Source: Ligustrum vulgare
Lineage: Eukaryota > Streptophyta > Magnoliopsida > Lamiales > Oleaceae
Direction of reading: 5' to 3'
Assembly (NCBI GenBank): GCA_963555705.1
Contig: OY743190.1
Coordinates: forward strand, 11,507,501 to 11,571,500
DNA length: 64,000 nucleotides
The notes under the pieces are model-generated. The model had not been told where the DNA came from, searched no databases, and was given only the letters and a program-made list of their open reading frames with translations. The position numbers were made by a program, and so were the translations under genes. Numbering within the stretch: position 1 is the first letter of the stretch; every line of letters starts with the position of its first letter. This document shows, piece after piece, positions 36,863 through 48,191 of the stretch.

Positions 36863-39044
36863 AAAGTGTGACTTTTGCATGGAAAAAATTGTGTTTCTTG
36901 GCTATGTGGTTAGTGCTGAAGGAATAGAAGTAGATGAAGAAAAAGTCAAAGCTATTAAAGAATGGCCAACACCTAAAAGCATAACTGAGATTAGGAGTTT
37001 TCATGGCTTGGCTAGTTTTTATAGGCGCTTTGTTAAAAATTTTAGCACGATTTCCGCACCACTCACAGAAATTGTCAAAAAAAGTGTAGGTTTTAAATGG
37101 GGAGTAGAACAGGAACATGCATTTGAAACAATCAAAAATATGTTGTGTAAAGCACCGGTTTTATCACTTCCTAACTTTGACAAGGCTTTTCAGACTGAAT
37201 GTGATGCCTCAGGGCTAGGCATTGGAGCTGTTTTAATGCAGGATCAAAGACCAATCCCCTATTTTAGAGAAAAACTAAAAGGGGCTGCACTTAATTACCC
37301 CACATATGACAAGGAGTTATACTCACTTATGCGCGCTTTGGAGACATGGCAACATTACTTGTGGCCACGGGAGTTCGTGATACACACTGATCATGAATCC
37401 TTGAAGCATTTGAGGGGTCAAGCTAAGCTGAGTAAGAGACATGCAAGGTGCGTAGAATTCATCGAAACATTTCCCTATGTCATCCGATACAAACAAGGTA
37501 AGGAAAATGTGGTGGCAGATGCATTGTCTCGAAGGCATGTTCTTTTAAATTCTTTAAATTCTAAATTACTTGGATTTGAATACATTAAGGACATGTATGC
37601 TAGTGATCTGGACTTTTCTAATATTTATGAATTATGTGGTAAAGGGGCTGTGGATAGGTTCTTTAAACATGATGATTATTTATTTCGAGAAAATAAATTG
37701 TGTGTCCCTATGTGTTCAATGAGGGAGTTACTTGTGAGAGAGGCACATAGTGGAGGTTTAATGGGTCATTTTGGGGTTAAAAAGACCATTGAAATCCTAA
37801 GTGAGCATTTCTATTGGCCTAAGATGAAGATTGATGTGGTTCGGACTTGTAATAGATGCATTACTTGTAAGAAGGCTAAATCTAGGATTAAACATCATGG
37901 ATTATATATGCCTTTACCTGTACCTAGTGAACCTTGGGTCGATATCTCTATGGATTTTGTTTTGGGACTACCTAGGACTAAGAAGGGAAGAGATTCAATT
38001 TTTGTGGTAGTAAATCGCTTTAGTAAAATGGCACATTTCATACCATGCCACAAAACTGATGATGCTACTAACATAGCTGAAATTTTCTTTCGGGAAGTCG
38101 TACGCTTACATGGGGTTCCTAAAAGTATTGTCTCGGATAGGGATGTTAAATTCCTTAGTCATTTTTGGAGGGTCTTGTGGAACAAATTAGGTACAAAATT
38201 ACTTTTCTCTACAACTTGTCACCCATAGACCAATGGACAAACCGAGGTAGTAAATAGGACAATGATTCAATTGTCGCGCACGATAATCAATAAAAATCTG
38301 AAAAATTGGGAAGAGTGCTTACTATTTATTGAATTTGCATATAATAGAGCTATACATTCTACTACTTCTTATTCACCATTTGAAATTGTTTATGGTTTTA
38401 ATCCGCTAACACCATTGGATTTAATTCCTTTACCTGTGAATGAACGTAGTAGTTTAGATGGAAAGAAAAAGGCTGAGATGGTTAAAGCACTCCACGACAA
38501 GGTGAGGTTGACGATTGAAAAGAAAAATGAACATTATGCTTCGCAGGCTAACAAAGGAAGAAAAGACGTCATATTTGAGCCCGGTGATTGGGTTTGGGTA
38601 CATTTGAGAAATGAGCGGTTTCCAGAACAACGCAAGTCAACGTTACAACCACGAGGAGATGGTCCATTCCAAGTGATTGAAAGGATCAACAACAATGCCT
38701 ATAAACTCGATCTTCCTGGTGAGTATAATGTTTCAGCTTCATTTAATGTTTCTGATCTATCTCCGTTTGATGCAGGTACAGATTCGAGGTCGAATCCTTT
38801 CGAAGAGGGAGGGGATGATGTGATCCAGACCACGGAAACGAGCCCGCACAAAGATCCGTTGAAGATCAAAGGAGGACCGATGACTCGATTGCAAACAAAG
38901 AGGGCCAATGAAGCAATGGACAAGTTAGTTCAAGGAACAATGGCCAAAACAATGTTCGTGTCATCAAAAGAAGCAAGTTCCATGTTGGGACCGAGCCAAA
39001 ACGATGAGTGGATCAACCTCATTCAAACCATCGAAGAAAATTAA
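36822..39044 (+). pseudogene. Gypsy RNase H and integrase, one premature stop
   Basis: Continues RT ([18 protein letters not shown]), then RNase H ([56 protein letters not shown]). The integrase follows: zinc-binding [14 protein letters not shown] and [11 protein letters not shown], the first Asp in [13 protein letters not shown] and the second in [17 protein letters not shown] at 38226-38228 replaces the Gln before TNGQTEVVNR (catalytic Glu present). The frame then runs to 39044 through GPFQVIERINNNAYKLDLP and SFNVSDLSPFD to GPMTRLQTKRANEA. No typical chromodomain is seen. The lineage is uncertain (CRM- or Galadriel-like wording). Confidence 0.88.
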
Positions 39045-39057
39045 AGAAAACTCAATG

Positions 39058-39291
39058 TTACGGCCGTAACAAGTAATTCCTTACGGCCGTAACTAGCTCA
39101 CTGTTAAAATTGATAATTCGAGAAACAAAGGATCACGGCCGTAAAAGTTAAGGTCCACGGCTGTAAAAGAGTCACTGCACAAAAATCAGATTTTAATTGT
39201 TTTGACTTACGGCCGTAAGGAAATATGTCACGGCCGTAAATATGGTTCAGTAACAAAGTTACGGCCGTAAAAGGAAGGATCACGGTCGTAA
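39058..39291. repeat. Eight copies of a TTACGGCCGTAA palindrome
   Basis: Perfect 12-bp palindrome TTACGGCCGTAA at 39058, 39081, 39207 and 39259. Near-copies (TCACGGCCGTAA, CCACGGCTGTAA, TCACGGTCGTAA) are at 39133, 39155, 39228 and 39280. They are irregularly spaced in the 3' untranslated part of the nested gypsy element. Confidence 0.9.
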
Positions 39292-39299
39292 AAACATAT

Positions 39300-39670
39300 A
39301 CGCGTAATTTTAGGGTTTTAATTATTTCCTTATTTTTAGGTAGTTGTTTCTTTGTTTAATTAAAACTCTTAAACCTAGTTTTGACCCTATTTATAGGGAT
39401 GTAATTTTCATTATTCAATACACAACTTTGATATTATTATTGAGAGGCAATTTGCTTTCATACTTTATTCTTTATTGAATAAAATCCGAACTTGCGAGTT
39501 TTATTCTTGTTTGTTCAAATCTCGGTGAGAATTATTATTGCTTGTGATCAAGAGGTCAATATATCTCAGTGATTGTATTGGTTGCTTGGTTCTATTAATT
39601 TTCATTGGATCCATAAATCGTGGTTTCTTGGCGTTCTAGGGTCGATTTCAATATTTTGTGGTTTGCATCA
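39300..39670 (+). repeat. Probable R-U5 part of the nested element's 3' LTR
   Basis: Contains a promoter-like TATTTATAG (39388) followed by a run ending in ATTCAATACACAA, then AATAAA (39478) and a T-rich U5-like tail ending TTTGCATCA at about 39670. At this point the Tekay-type LTR resumes. The exact start of this LTR is not found. Confidence 0.5.
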
Positions 39671-41795
39671 CCACAACCCTTCACCAAACCACTCCCAATC
39701 AAGACGCCTCACCCGAAGTCACCACCCACCAGCAACAAAACGCTCCTCCACCGCCACATGCAGGGAACAACCACTGCAGCCAACCACCTCCACTGCCATA
39801 GCCAAAATCCAACTCACCTCAATCACAGACCACCAATCTGCCCCCTATCACCATACACTACATCGTCGGACCTCACGCAGGCCACAACACCACCACATCA
39901 TCATCATCACCATCACCAAATTCATCTGGATCACAACCTGCAATAGCCACCATACCAATGCATCACACGCCTCCAACATCCTCAAACGGTCACTTGCATC
40001 CACCACCACCTTCACGTTCGAGCACTACCACTACAAGCATCACCACTGCCAATATTCGAAACCACCCAACCACCTGCAACACCACCTATATCATCATCGT
40101 CATCACCTACCACCCATTCACCACCTCAACATCCGGTCAATCCAACCCATTAGCCACTGCCCAACTCAAATCTTTAACCAAATAAACCCCAAACCAAGAA
40201 CAAAACAAGAAGAACTAGCTACTTACCTTCATCATAGCCATCTGGACGGATTTTGGGCGAAAATCACAACTCCGATCTCGATTTCAAGCCTCGATTTGGT
40301 CTCGGTTTCACACAATAAACCACCCAAATATCTCCCTCCAGCCACCACCCCACTGCTACCCTGACCGTCGCCGCTCGACCGCGGCGTTTCACCGGCAAAT
40401 CGCTAGCAGTGGTTGCCAGAACGAGCGGCGATTTTTCCATCGCCGCACCTCTCTTCTCTGTGTTATGAAGAGAGAGAGAGAGAGAGTGTGTGTGTGTGTG
40501 TGTTTCAGTTTTAATATGTTGATTTTTTAGAATTTAAACTTTAGTCCCCAAGTTTTAAAGTTATATAATTCAGTCATTTTTGTTTTAAACCTAACCATTT
40601 CAGTCCCTTTAGTTTTAAAATAGTTTAAAACGGTCCCTTCAATTTTAAAATTTCTTATTTCAGCCACTATATTTTTTAATTAAGTTATTCGAGCCCTCTT
40701 TAATTTAAATATTAAAAATTTCAATCCCAAAAGTTTTAGCCTTTACCAAATCAGTCCCAAGGTTTCAGTTATTCATAATTGAGTCCCTGTAAATTTGAAA
40801 TATTTCTAATCAGTCGTAAATTTCAAAAGTTATCATTTAAGCCCGCATATTTTAAAGTCTTTTAATTTTGTTCATATTGATTTAAAAATGATATATATAT
40901 ATATATATAAATCCTAAGTTTCAAAAGTATTCATTTTAGTCCCTCAACTTTCAAAGTACTAATTTTAGTTCATCAACTTTCAAAGTATTCATTTCAGTCC
41001 CTCAACTTTCAAATCATCAATTTCGGTCCTCAAATTGTAAATTATCATTTTTAAACTATAAATTTCAAAAGACTAATGTAACTTATTCGCTAGACGAGGC
41101 GTACGGAGATTTGAAAGATTGAAGACATTCCCGCTCAACCACACTCATTAAGTTTAAGGTAGACTCGCCCCCACTAAATTATTTATATTATAATTGCATG
41201 TGTTATGTGGATTTACGTGATTATATGCTTAATTGCATAAGACAAGAGTATCACTTATGAGATAAGACTAGAGGATCTCTTATGAGATTAGAAGAGAAAT
41301 TTATGTTATGCATGTCATAACTTATATGCGTTAGCGCATAAGAAAAGAGTATGTTCATTTGCATTCACTATGTGATACCTATGATTAAGAAGAGAATGTC
41401 ATTGTATTATTTGCAGGATTACGTGTTCAATTATCTTGTAAATTAATTATTGGCGATGAGTCTACTGAGTATTTCTTTTGAAATGTTCACTCCGTTTTTA
41501 ACAACATTTGCAGAGATCGGAAGCGGTGGCGAGTGATGGGCAATGATGGCAAACATTTATTTTTAAATTATTTTGAAAGTTGAGATTTTTGGAACTTGTT
41601 TATTTATCTGAGTTTGGAAATTTTATGGAATGTTTTTCGAGTAAATTTATTTAAATGTGAGTTCCGTTGAAATTTTTCAAATGAATGTGATGTTTGGATT
41701 TTCTTAAAATTTATTTATTTTCGCAATATTTGTTAAATATATTTTAAAGAGAGACGAAGTAGCGTCCGGGGTTTCACGGAACTTGGGGCGTTACA
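39668..41795 (+). repeat. Right Tekay-type LTR, 5' truncated
   Basis: Matches the left LTR from its position ~410 and continues to the true LTR end GGGGCGTTACA. It holds an (AG)n(TG)n compound microsatellite (about 40466-40504), the TTCAGTCCCTTTAGTTTT-type degenerate repeats, a TA run, and the AAGACAAGAG/ATCTCTTATGAGAT repeat (two copies near 41243-41292). It shares its last ~900 bp with the LTRs of 43012-52208. Confidence 0.85.
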
Positions 41796-42540
41796 AAATA
41801 TGTAATTAAAAAGTGGAGATAGAAATGTGCATGGTTAAAAAGTAATTTAAGAAATTGTGTTGTTTATATATTAGGCTCTGTTCAGCAGCTTGTCTTAATT
41901 ACAATTTTGTAAGGCCGTGTTTGGTAACACTATAGCCTACATGTCAATGAATTGAGCCGAGCTACGAGATAAAGCTCAATGCTGGAGCTTTAGGAAGCAA
42001 GCTTTTTTGGCTCGAGCCGAGTCGAGCGAAAGCTCGTCCCCAAAAATAAAACTCGGGTCGAGCGCTTTTTCGAGCCGAGTCCCAAGCTTTTAAATTTTAT
42101 TTTATTTTTATAACAAAATAATTATTGAAAATGTATATATACAATGAATCGAACCGAGCTGTCTTTGAAATTTCAATGCTCGAGTTTTTTGGGCGAGTTT
42201 TTTTTTTGCCAAGCCAAAGTCCATCCCTATATAAAAAAAAAAAGGTTTGACACGAGCCGAGCTAAGCCCGAGCTTTCGAGCCGGTGAGTAATTTTGCCAT
42301 CTATAGGAGTTGATCACATATTTGTAGGAAAAAAGTTTTTGGTTTAGGCAGAATATTTTATTGTATGAATATATGGTTAAAAATGAGTTACAAAATAATG
42401 ATTATCAAACATGGCTAAATTACACTTCCAAAAATTTCACGGATGGATATGAATATTAATGAAGAAATTTAGGGATGTTCGATGGTATAAGAGATGGCGG
42501 CCTGCTTTTAATGGTTGAAAATTTGAAATAGAAGAAGAGA
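41796..42540. other. MITE-like GAGCCGAGC-rich segment, no gene
   Basis: Between about 41960 and 42300 the motifs GAGCCGAGC, GAGCCGAGTCGAGC and GCTCGAG recur on both strands, as in a common class of plant foldback repeats. The exact ends and target duplications are unclear. No coding capacity. Confidence 0.4.
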
Positions 42541-43011
42541 TACTTTTTAGTGGAAATTATACAGGACCACGTTTATAAATGTCATATTTCGCATTTCAAG
42601 AAATTTAGTATAATATACACAAATCAGGTGGTAATTAGAATTTTTAAAGTCATAATAAAATTACCCGAAAATCACACCCAAAATCAAAATCTATTCCAAA
42701 ATTCTCTCCAGTCGGACCCAAATCCAACGATGAATCAGGTTCCAAAATTTTATCCAACAATTGAACCCATATCCGGCGATGAATGAGTGGCGGTGCAGCA
42801 AACTTCAGTCACCTCTGACAGAAGCAGCGTCATGTGACTCACGTATTCTCAACCATATTCTTCTTCCTCTTCAACTACACCCCGATCCCACGGGAACTCC
42901 GCCATTACTTAATTTCCGACTAGACCAGATGGAAGCAACAACGATGGCGTCACTGCTTCTCTAACATCAAACCACCAACTCCGACAAGACAGTAATCGGT
43001 GCCACTCCTGC
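42541..43011 (+). other. Flank of the Tekay insertion, possibly gene-derived
   Basis: Better GC content than its surroundings, with short open frames (42761-42964), but I recognise no domain. It may be part of a broken gene whose other side is at 52209; joining of the two flanks is not demonstrated. Confidence 0.25.
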
Positions 43012-44681
43012 TGTAGCGACCAAGAAATTTCAAGATTTTTTTTTTAAAAAAAAAATTGTCGTTACAACTCTCCAAATTTTAAAGATCATTATTTAAGAAC
43101 TATAGCACTCGTCTAGCCATTTACAAGTAAAATTAAATTTATTCTAAATCCGAGTCCAATTCCAAATTTATTAAAAATATCTCAATTTTCCTTATTAAAT
43201 TATTTTAAGTCCAAATACGCAATTCATTTTTATCTCAAATTTATTTATTCTCAAATTTATTTTCAATCCAAAATATATCAGTTTTAAAATACATTGCCTA
43301 ATCGAAGTTAGTCTAATTTTTAGTTAATTATCCTAAACTAATCCTACCTAACTAATTCAACCAAAATTTTCCCATGTTAGCTCCTTCTTTCTTTTTCTTT
43401 TCCACCCATTTCATCATCATGTTGTCCTAAACAAACATCATGCTTTAAACCCCTTTCCACTTCATTCTCCACCACTAAGCATCTCCAACTAATACAAGAA
43501 TAAATATCCTATATTTTTCCCCTTTTCCATCATTATTTACACATAACACATGGAAATTGTCCCCCCCCCCAATTCTTGCTATAAATAGGGCACGATTTAG
43601 AGAAGAAAAATGCATCAAGACAAGAGAGAAAAATATAGAGAGAGAAAAAAAAAATAGTAGAGAGAAATTTGTGAATAGAGAGAAAAATAGAGAGAAATAT
43701 TTGTTTTCTTGTGAGTATTTTTAAAATCTATTATTTCAGCCCTATACTTTAATATTCGTTTTGAGTTTCAACTCAACTTTCGAAAATTTACATTTTAGTC
43801 CCTCAACTTTCAAAAGTATTCATTTTAGTCTCTCAACTTTCAAAGTATTCATTTTAGTCCCTCAACTTTCAAATCATCAATTTCGGTCCTCAAATTGTAA
43901 ATTATCATTTTTAAACTATAAATTTCAAAAGACTAATGTAACTTATTGGCTAGATGAGGTGTACGGAGATTTGAAAGATTGAAGTCATTCCCGCTCAACC
44001 ACACTCGTTAAGTTTAAGGTAGACTCGCCCCCACTAATTTATTTTTATTATAATTGCATGTGTTATGTGGATTTACGTGATTATATGCTTAATTGCATAA
44101 GACAAGAGTATCTCCTATGAGATAAGACAAGAGTATCTCTTATGAGATAAGACAAGAGGATCTCTTATGAGATCAGAAGAGAAATTTATGTTATGCATAT
44201 CATAACTTATATGCGTTAGTGCATAAGAGAAGAGTGTGTTCATTTGCATTTACTATGTGATGCCTGTGATTAATAAGAGAATGTCATTGTATTATTTGCA
44301 TGATTACGTGTTCAATTATCTTGTAAATTAATTATTGGCGATGAGTCTACTGAGTATTTCTTTTGAGACGCTCACTCCGTTTTTAACAACATTTGCAGAG
44401 ATTGGAAGCGGTGGCGAATGATGGGCAATGATGGCAAACATTTATTTTTAAATTATTTTGAAAGTTGAGATTTTTGGAACTTGTTTATTTATCTGAGTTT
44501 TAGAATTTTATGGAATTTTCTCAAGTGAATTTATTTAAATGTGAGTTCCGTTGAAATTTTTCAAATGAATGTGATGTTTGGATTTTCTTAAAATTCATTT
44601 ATTTCCGCAATATTTGTTAAATATATATTTTAAAGAGAGACGAAGTAGCGTCCCGGATTTCACGGAACTCGAGGCGTCACG
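43012..44681 (+). repeat. 5' LTR of the Tekay element
   Basis: Starts TGTAGCGACCAAGAAATT and ends GAGGCGTCACG (family end GGGGCGTTACA, here mutated). Contains a poly-C run, TATAAATA at 43580-43587 followed by a purine-rich AGAGAGAAA leader, and three copies of a 25-bp repeat (GACAAGAGTATCTCTTATGA and five more bases) at 44101-44175. Confidence 0.9.
43580..43587 (+). promoter_or_regulatory. LTR TATA box
   Basis: TATAAATA in the 5' LTR. In the 3' LTR the same position (near 49470) reads TATAAACA, a weakened box. Confidence 0.6.
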
Positions 44682-44684
44682 GTT

Positions 44685-44696
44685 TGGTATCAGAGC
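44685..44696 (+). other. Primer binding site (initiator tRNA-Met)
   Basis: TGGTATCAGAGC, complementary to the 3' end of initiator tRNA-Met, three bases after the 5' LTR. This is the usual PBS of Tekay/Del chromoviruses. Confidence 0.93.
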
Positions 44697-45715
44697 CAGT
44701 CTGCGTTTCTGTAGACTGGAAAATTTTCAAAAATAATTTTCTAGAAACATTTTCCATTATGTACTTATTATTAATGAAGATTGTCACTGTCATCATTCGT
44801 TCCACCAACTCCGAGGTAAAGAAGTTTATGATGTTTAACGTTATTTCAGTATTTCGGATACTTCTTTTACTAATTTATGAGAAAGAATGAAGAGAAAGAG
44901 AAAGAGATTGTATCCGAATAAGAAAGAAAGAGAACGAGTGTTGAGTATAATGGGAATAATATGATTTAAGAATGATTTTATAATAATTTTTTTCCTCGAG
45001 TTTAGAAATGATGAACCCTAACTGGACTTTGCATAATTGATTTTAGACATGGTACCATTTACGAGAAGTTAACAAGAAGGATTGGACAATATTTTCGGAA
45101 TATCTATCATTTAGACTAAACGAGAAATAGCAAGCCAATTTTATGAAGTTGTGATGAGATATTGAGATTATAAGTGATGTGATTTTATTGAAACTTTTAT
45201 GAGAAGAATTATGAAGTTATGTATTTAAAGACTTGGCTCTTAATTATTGAGAATTAAGGACTTGATATTGTATTTTAGTAAGTAATTTCTTCCTCTATTT
45301 CAAGAAAAATTTATAATGTAGTTTGACCTTGTGATTAAATTTTGGGGTTATGATTTGTGGCATATATTTATAAGTATGAGTGGTATTTTGAGCCAATTAA
45401 TGTATTGAAGGAAGTGATATTGTGATATTGGAAACTATGATTTGAAATTGTTATGTTGAGGGGATGAATTGATTTTCTGGGATATTTTTGGTGATATTGA
45501 AGTTTGTTAGAAATGTTGTCAATATATAAATCGTTGTGGTCAAATGTAGAGTTATTTGTTATTGTTGGTTATGAAGTATACCTACGGGTTGAATAAGTCC
45601 AAATTACAAGGGAGACTCTGCCTAGAATTTTATCATTTGGAATTAAGAGCATAGTATGGTAAGCACCACTAAGGGAATCGAGGTTAGACTTGCAAGTTCA
45701 TTTACATCACAAGCG
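44697..45715 (+). other. Tekay interior, no recognisable domain
   Basis: Sequence that should encode gag shows only short frames with many stops; I could not align it to gag motifs. It may be a heavily mutated leader or gag, or filler from another element. Confidence 0.4.
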
Positions 45716-45917
45716 AGATTTAGTAAATGATAAAAAGAGATATTATTATTATTTTCTCATATAGAAACAGAAAAGAGTCACACTGGAAAGGAATACATAA
45801 AAAACACACAAAAGCAAAAGAGAGAAACATGGGAAAATCCTCAAAATTAGATATGTGTTTCCGGAGTAGCCGTATCCTATCACATCTGATCTTTTGAGGA
45901 AATAAAGAAACATTCAA

Positions 45918-46060
45918 AGAAGTGTGTTTCAAGAGTAAGAATACTCCGTACTCTACCACCTTAAATCTTTGAGGTACACTAGATTAAACATTGATAAAAT
46001 CCTAGAAATTTAAGGTGTTTCTCAAGAGTGAGAATACTCCGTACTCTACCACCACCTATT
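45918..46060 (+). repeat. Direct repeat of an AGAATACTCCGTACTCTACC block
   Basis: GTTTCAAGAGTAAGAATACT ... ACTCTACCACC near 45928 recurs as GTTTCTCAAGAGTGAGAATAC ... ACTCTACCACC near 46017. A related, more diverged TGTGTTTCCGGAGTAGCCGTA is at 45853. It lies just downstream (minus sense) of the LOG-like retrocopy. Confidence 0.65.
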
Positions 46061-46124
46061 CTAGGGTTCAAAAAGTTAAGTTTACATTAACCGGACTCCA
46101 TTTTCGCTTGATTCCCCTTCCTTG

Positions 46125-46721
46125 CTACCAATCTATCTTAACTCCTGCTTGATCTTGTATTAGGATATATGACTGCAGCTTATCCAGTAGTTCATCGATA
46201 GTAGGAGCAGAAATAAGGATCCTTCTAGCAAATGTAGATACGAATCCCTGTTCCACAGCATAATCAAGAAATGTTAACAAACCATCAAAGAAATTTTTAA
46301 TATTTAAAAGCCCAATAGGCTTAGTATGGAGATCCAGTTGAGCCCATTAGGTAATATTAAAGATTTCTTCTAAAGTACCAAAACCTCCGGGCAGGGCTAT
46401 AAAGGCATCAGAACCATATAACATACAAGTTATGCGTTCATGGATAGATAAGGTTTGTACTTCATGCCTTCGTGTTTTGCCTGCAATATCTACCAAAGGA
46501 ATAGGTATAACACCAATCACTTTTACTCGCTCTGTGAGAGCAGATTGGGAAACACAACCCATCAAACCACTGCTACCACCCCCATACACGAGAGTGATAC
46601 ATTTCTCCCCTAATTTCTTTCCAAGATCCACTGCTGCTTCTAGATACCCAAAACCTTTCCCCACTTTTGATCCACAAAATACACAGATAGTTTTGATCTG
46701 TCGAAGTTTTGGTCCTTCCAT
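46125..46721 (-). pseudogene. LOG-like: LOG-like cytokinin-activating enzyme, intronless with one stop
   Basis: About 198 codons encoding a LOG family (cytokinin riboside 5'-monophosphate phosphoribohydrolase) protein. TICVFCGSKVGKG is near residue 11 and LVYGGGSSGLMG near 44. The signature PGGFGTLEEIF is near 112, and GLLNIKNFFDGLLTFLDYAVEQGF lies further on. A TAA at 46347-46349 interrupts the frame between IT and WAQ; both sides are otherwise in frame to TAG at 46125-46127. Plant LOG genes normally have several introns and this copy has none, which points to a retrocopy. The family enzyme releases active cytokinin base from its nucleotide in the cytosol. The stop makes function unlikely unless read through. 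It lies on the minus strand inside a gypsy element, downstream of a viral-like remnant in the same orientation. Confidence 0.85.
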
Positions 46722-46973
46722 TTTTGAAAGTAAAGAAGGGAAAACTTACGAGAAAATGTTATTTTGGGATGCATGAACTATGAAAAATGTTTGGCTATTT
46801 AAAACCGAAAAAACTTCACTATTTTCGCTTGTCTTTTGAAAAAGTGAAGATTTACTTTTGACCTTTTGAAAAAGCGAAGATTTACTTTTGACAAAATTAT
46901 CCTACTCACCTTTCGGTGATTTATTTTTTTCTAGCCTTTATCAAAACTCGAGAAAGGAAACAAAAAAATATTT

Positions 46974-47432
46974 TTATATGTGCATATATACCTTGTACCC
47001 ACTTGGGTGCGTCTCAAGAGTCAATCGAATATCATCCAAAGACTCCTTACTCAGTCCACCCTTAATGAAATCGATTTTATCATCTCGATTTCTAGAAGAA
47101 TATCATATTGATTTGCAACGAGTATCACATGTCCAACGAGTACATTTGTAACAACCATTTAGTCTTTTTACTCTTCGTCTCTTTGCGAAAGTACTTTTGC
47201 CTAAACCAGGCATGTGTTTAGGAAATGTCAATGGCAATTCACCAGCTAATCGAACTTTTACTTCGATCAACCAGCGAATATCTTCTAGGATGCCATGATC
47301 CATCAGCAACCTCAATCTTTCGAGCCTAATTCGATAAATTTTTCTCAAATCATTTACTGGAAGATTGGAATAATATTTACGAATATTTGAAAGTATGATA
47401 TCCATTTTTGATGGATCTAACCTTCTTCCCAA
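46974..47432 (-). pseudogene. Endogenous plant-RNA-virus-like cysteine-rich protein remnant
   Basis: A 109-codon frame (47432-47103; a second Met at 47405 may be the better start) continues in frame after one TGA (47103-47105) to a TAA at 46974-46976. Its core is GKSTFAKRRR followed by a Cys cluster CYKCTRW-TCDTRC. A basic Arg-rich patch next to a compact zinc-finger-like cluster is the hallmark of the small nucleic-acid-binding proteins near the 3' end of carlavirus and vitivirus genomes (Betaflexiviridae). The weaker tail after the stop (KIDFIKGGLSKESLDD) also fits that layout. Those proteins bind RNA and act in silencing suppression. No replicase, movement or coat protein is seen beside it. 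It is broken and presumably inert. The assignment rests on motifs only. Confidence 0.5.
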
Positions 47433-48191
47433 AACGATTTATTTAAAGGCCTAAAGGAGCTGAGTAGATCCACTAGATATTGATTCCATCAAGAAAGCAT
47501 GGAATAAAATAATGAAAAGTGGGAACAAGAATTAATGCGCCGTTAACTTTCTCGATAAAGGAAGATTTGATGATAAGATTTGAGATATGAAATATTTTCT
47601 TGGATTTTGGTACTGATATTTTTTCGGTTTAATAATAGTAATCAAGGTATAGTGAGATAATACGGGAATACGTAAAAGTGAAACGAAGACCGTATTGAAT
47701 CAGAGTTCATACGTATGTACAAGTGAAAGAAATACCTTGCGGGAAATGTTGTGACAATTGAGTGAAGAATCTTAGTTATTTGGGAGCTAATTGTTTATTG
47801 AATTTTGCAGTACGTTTTGATTACAAATATTGGAAAAGATAAGCTGATAATATTATGTTGATTAGTGAATAACATGTTATTGGGCATACTACATAGAGAA
47901 AATATTCATGTAATTTCTATCGTTTTGATTATTTTGGAGATATTTGGTGATAAGAAGTTTTAGGGATGACAAATTATTATGGTTTGATATGTTTTTAAAG
48001 AAATAGTAAATATTTATTGAAATTTGGAGAGAATTTTTCATGGATTTTTGTAACGGCCTTACAGAGATTAGTGAAGAGACATGATGTCATTTGGGTTATT
48101 GAATAATGACTTAAGTAGTCAGCAAATATTTCTTTATACAGAGTTTAGAGGCTATGTTGAGAGCTTGCATTTTAGACCTTTGTGATAGCTA
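47433..48191 (+). other. Tekay interior, degenerate
   Basis: No supported frame; many stops on both strands. It probably represents decayed pol sequence upstream of the integrase tail. Confidence 0.4.

Larger units (their letters stand above)
34015..41795 (+). mobile_element. Rearranged Tekay-type LTR element with a nested gypsy pol element
   Basis: The outer ends are TGTAGCGACTAAG (34015) and GGGGCGTTACA (41795), flanked by an exact 5-bp duplication AAATA (34010-34014, 41796-41800). Inside are a left LTR lacking its 3' part, a foreign gypsy pol segment with its own LTR-like 3' end, and a right LTR lacking its first ~410 bp. The pol is not of Tekay type, while the LTRs are. The simplest reading is that a second element inserted into the right LTR, and one large deletion then removed the left LTR end, the Tekay interior and the 5' part of the second element. 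Confidence 0.7.
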
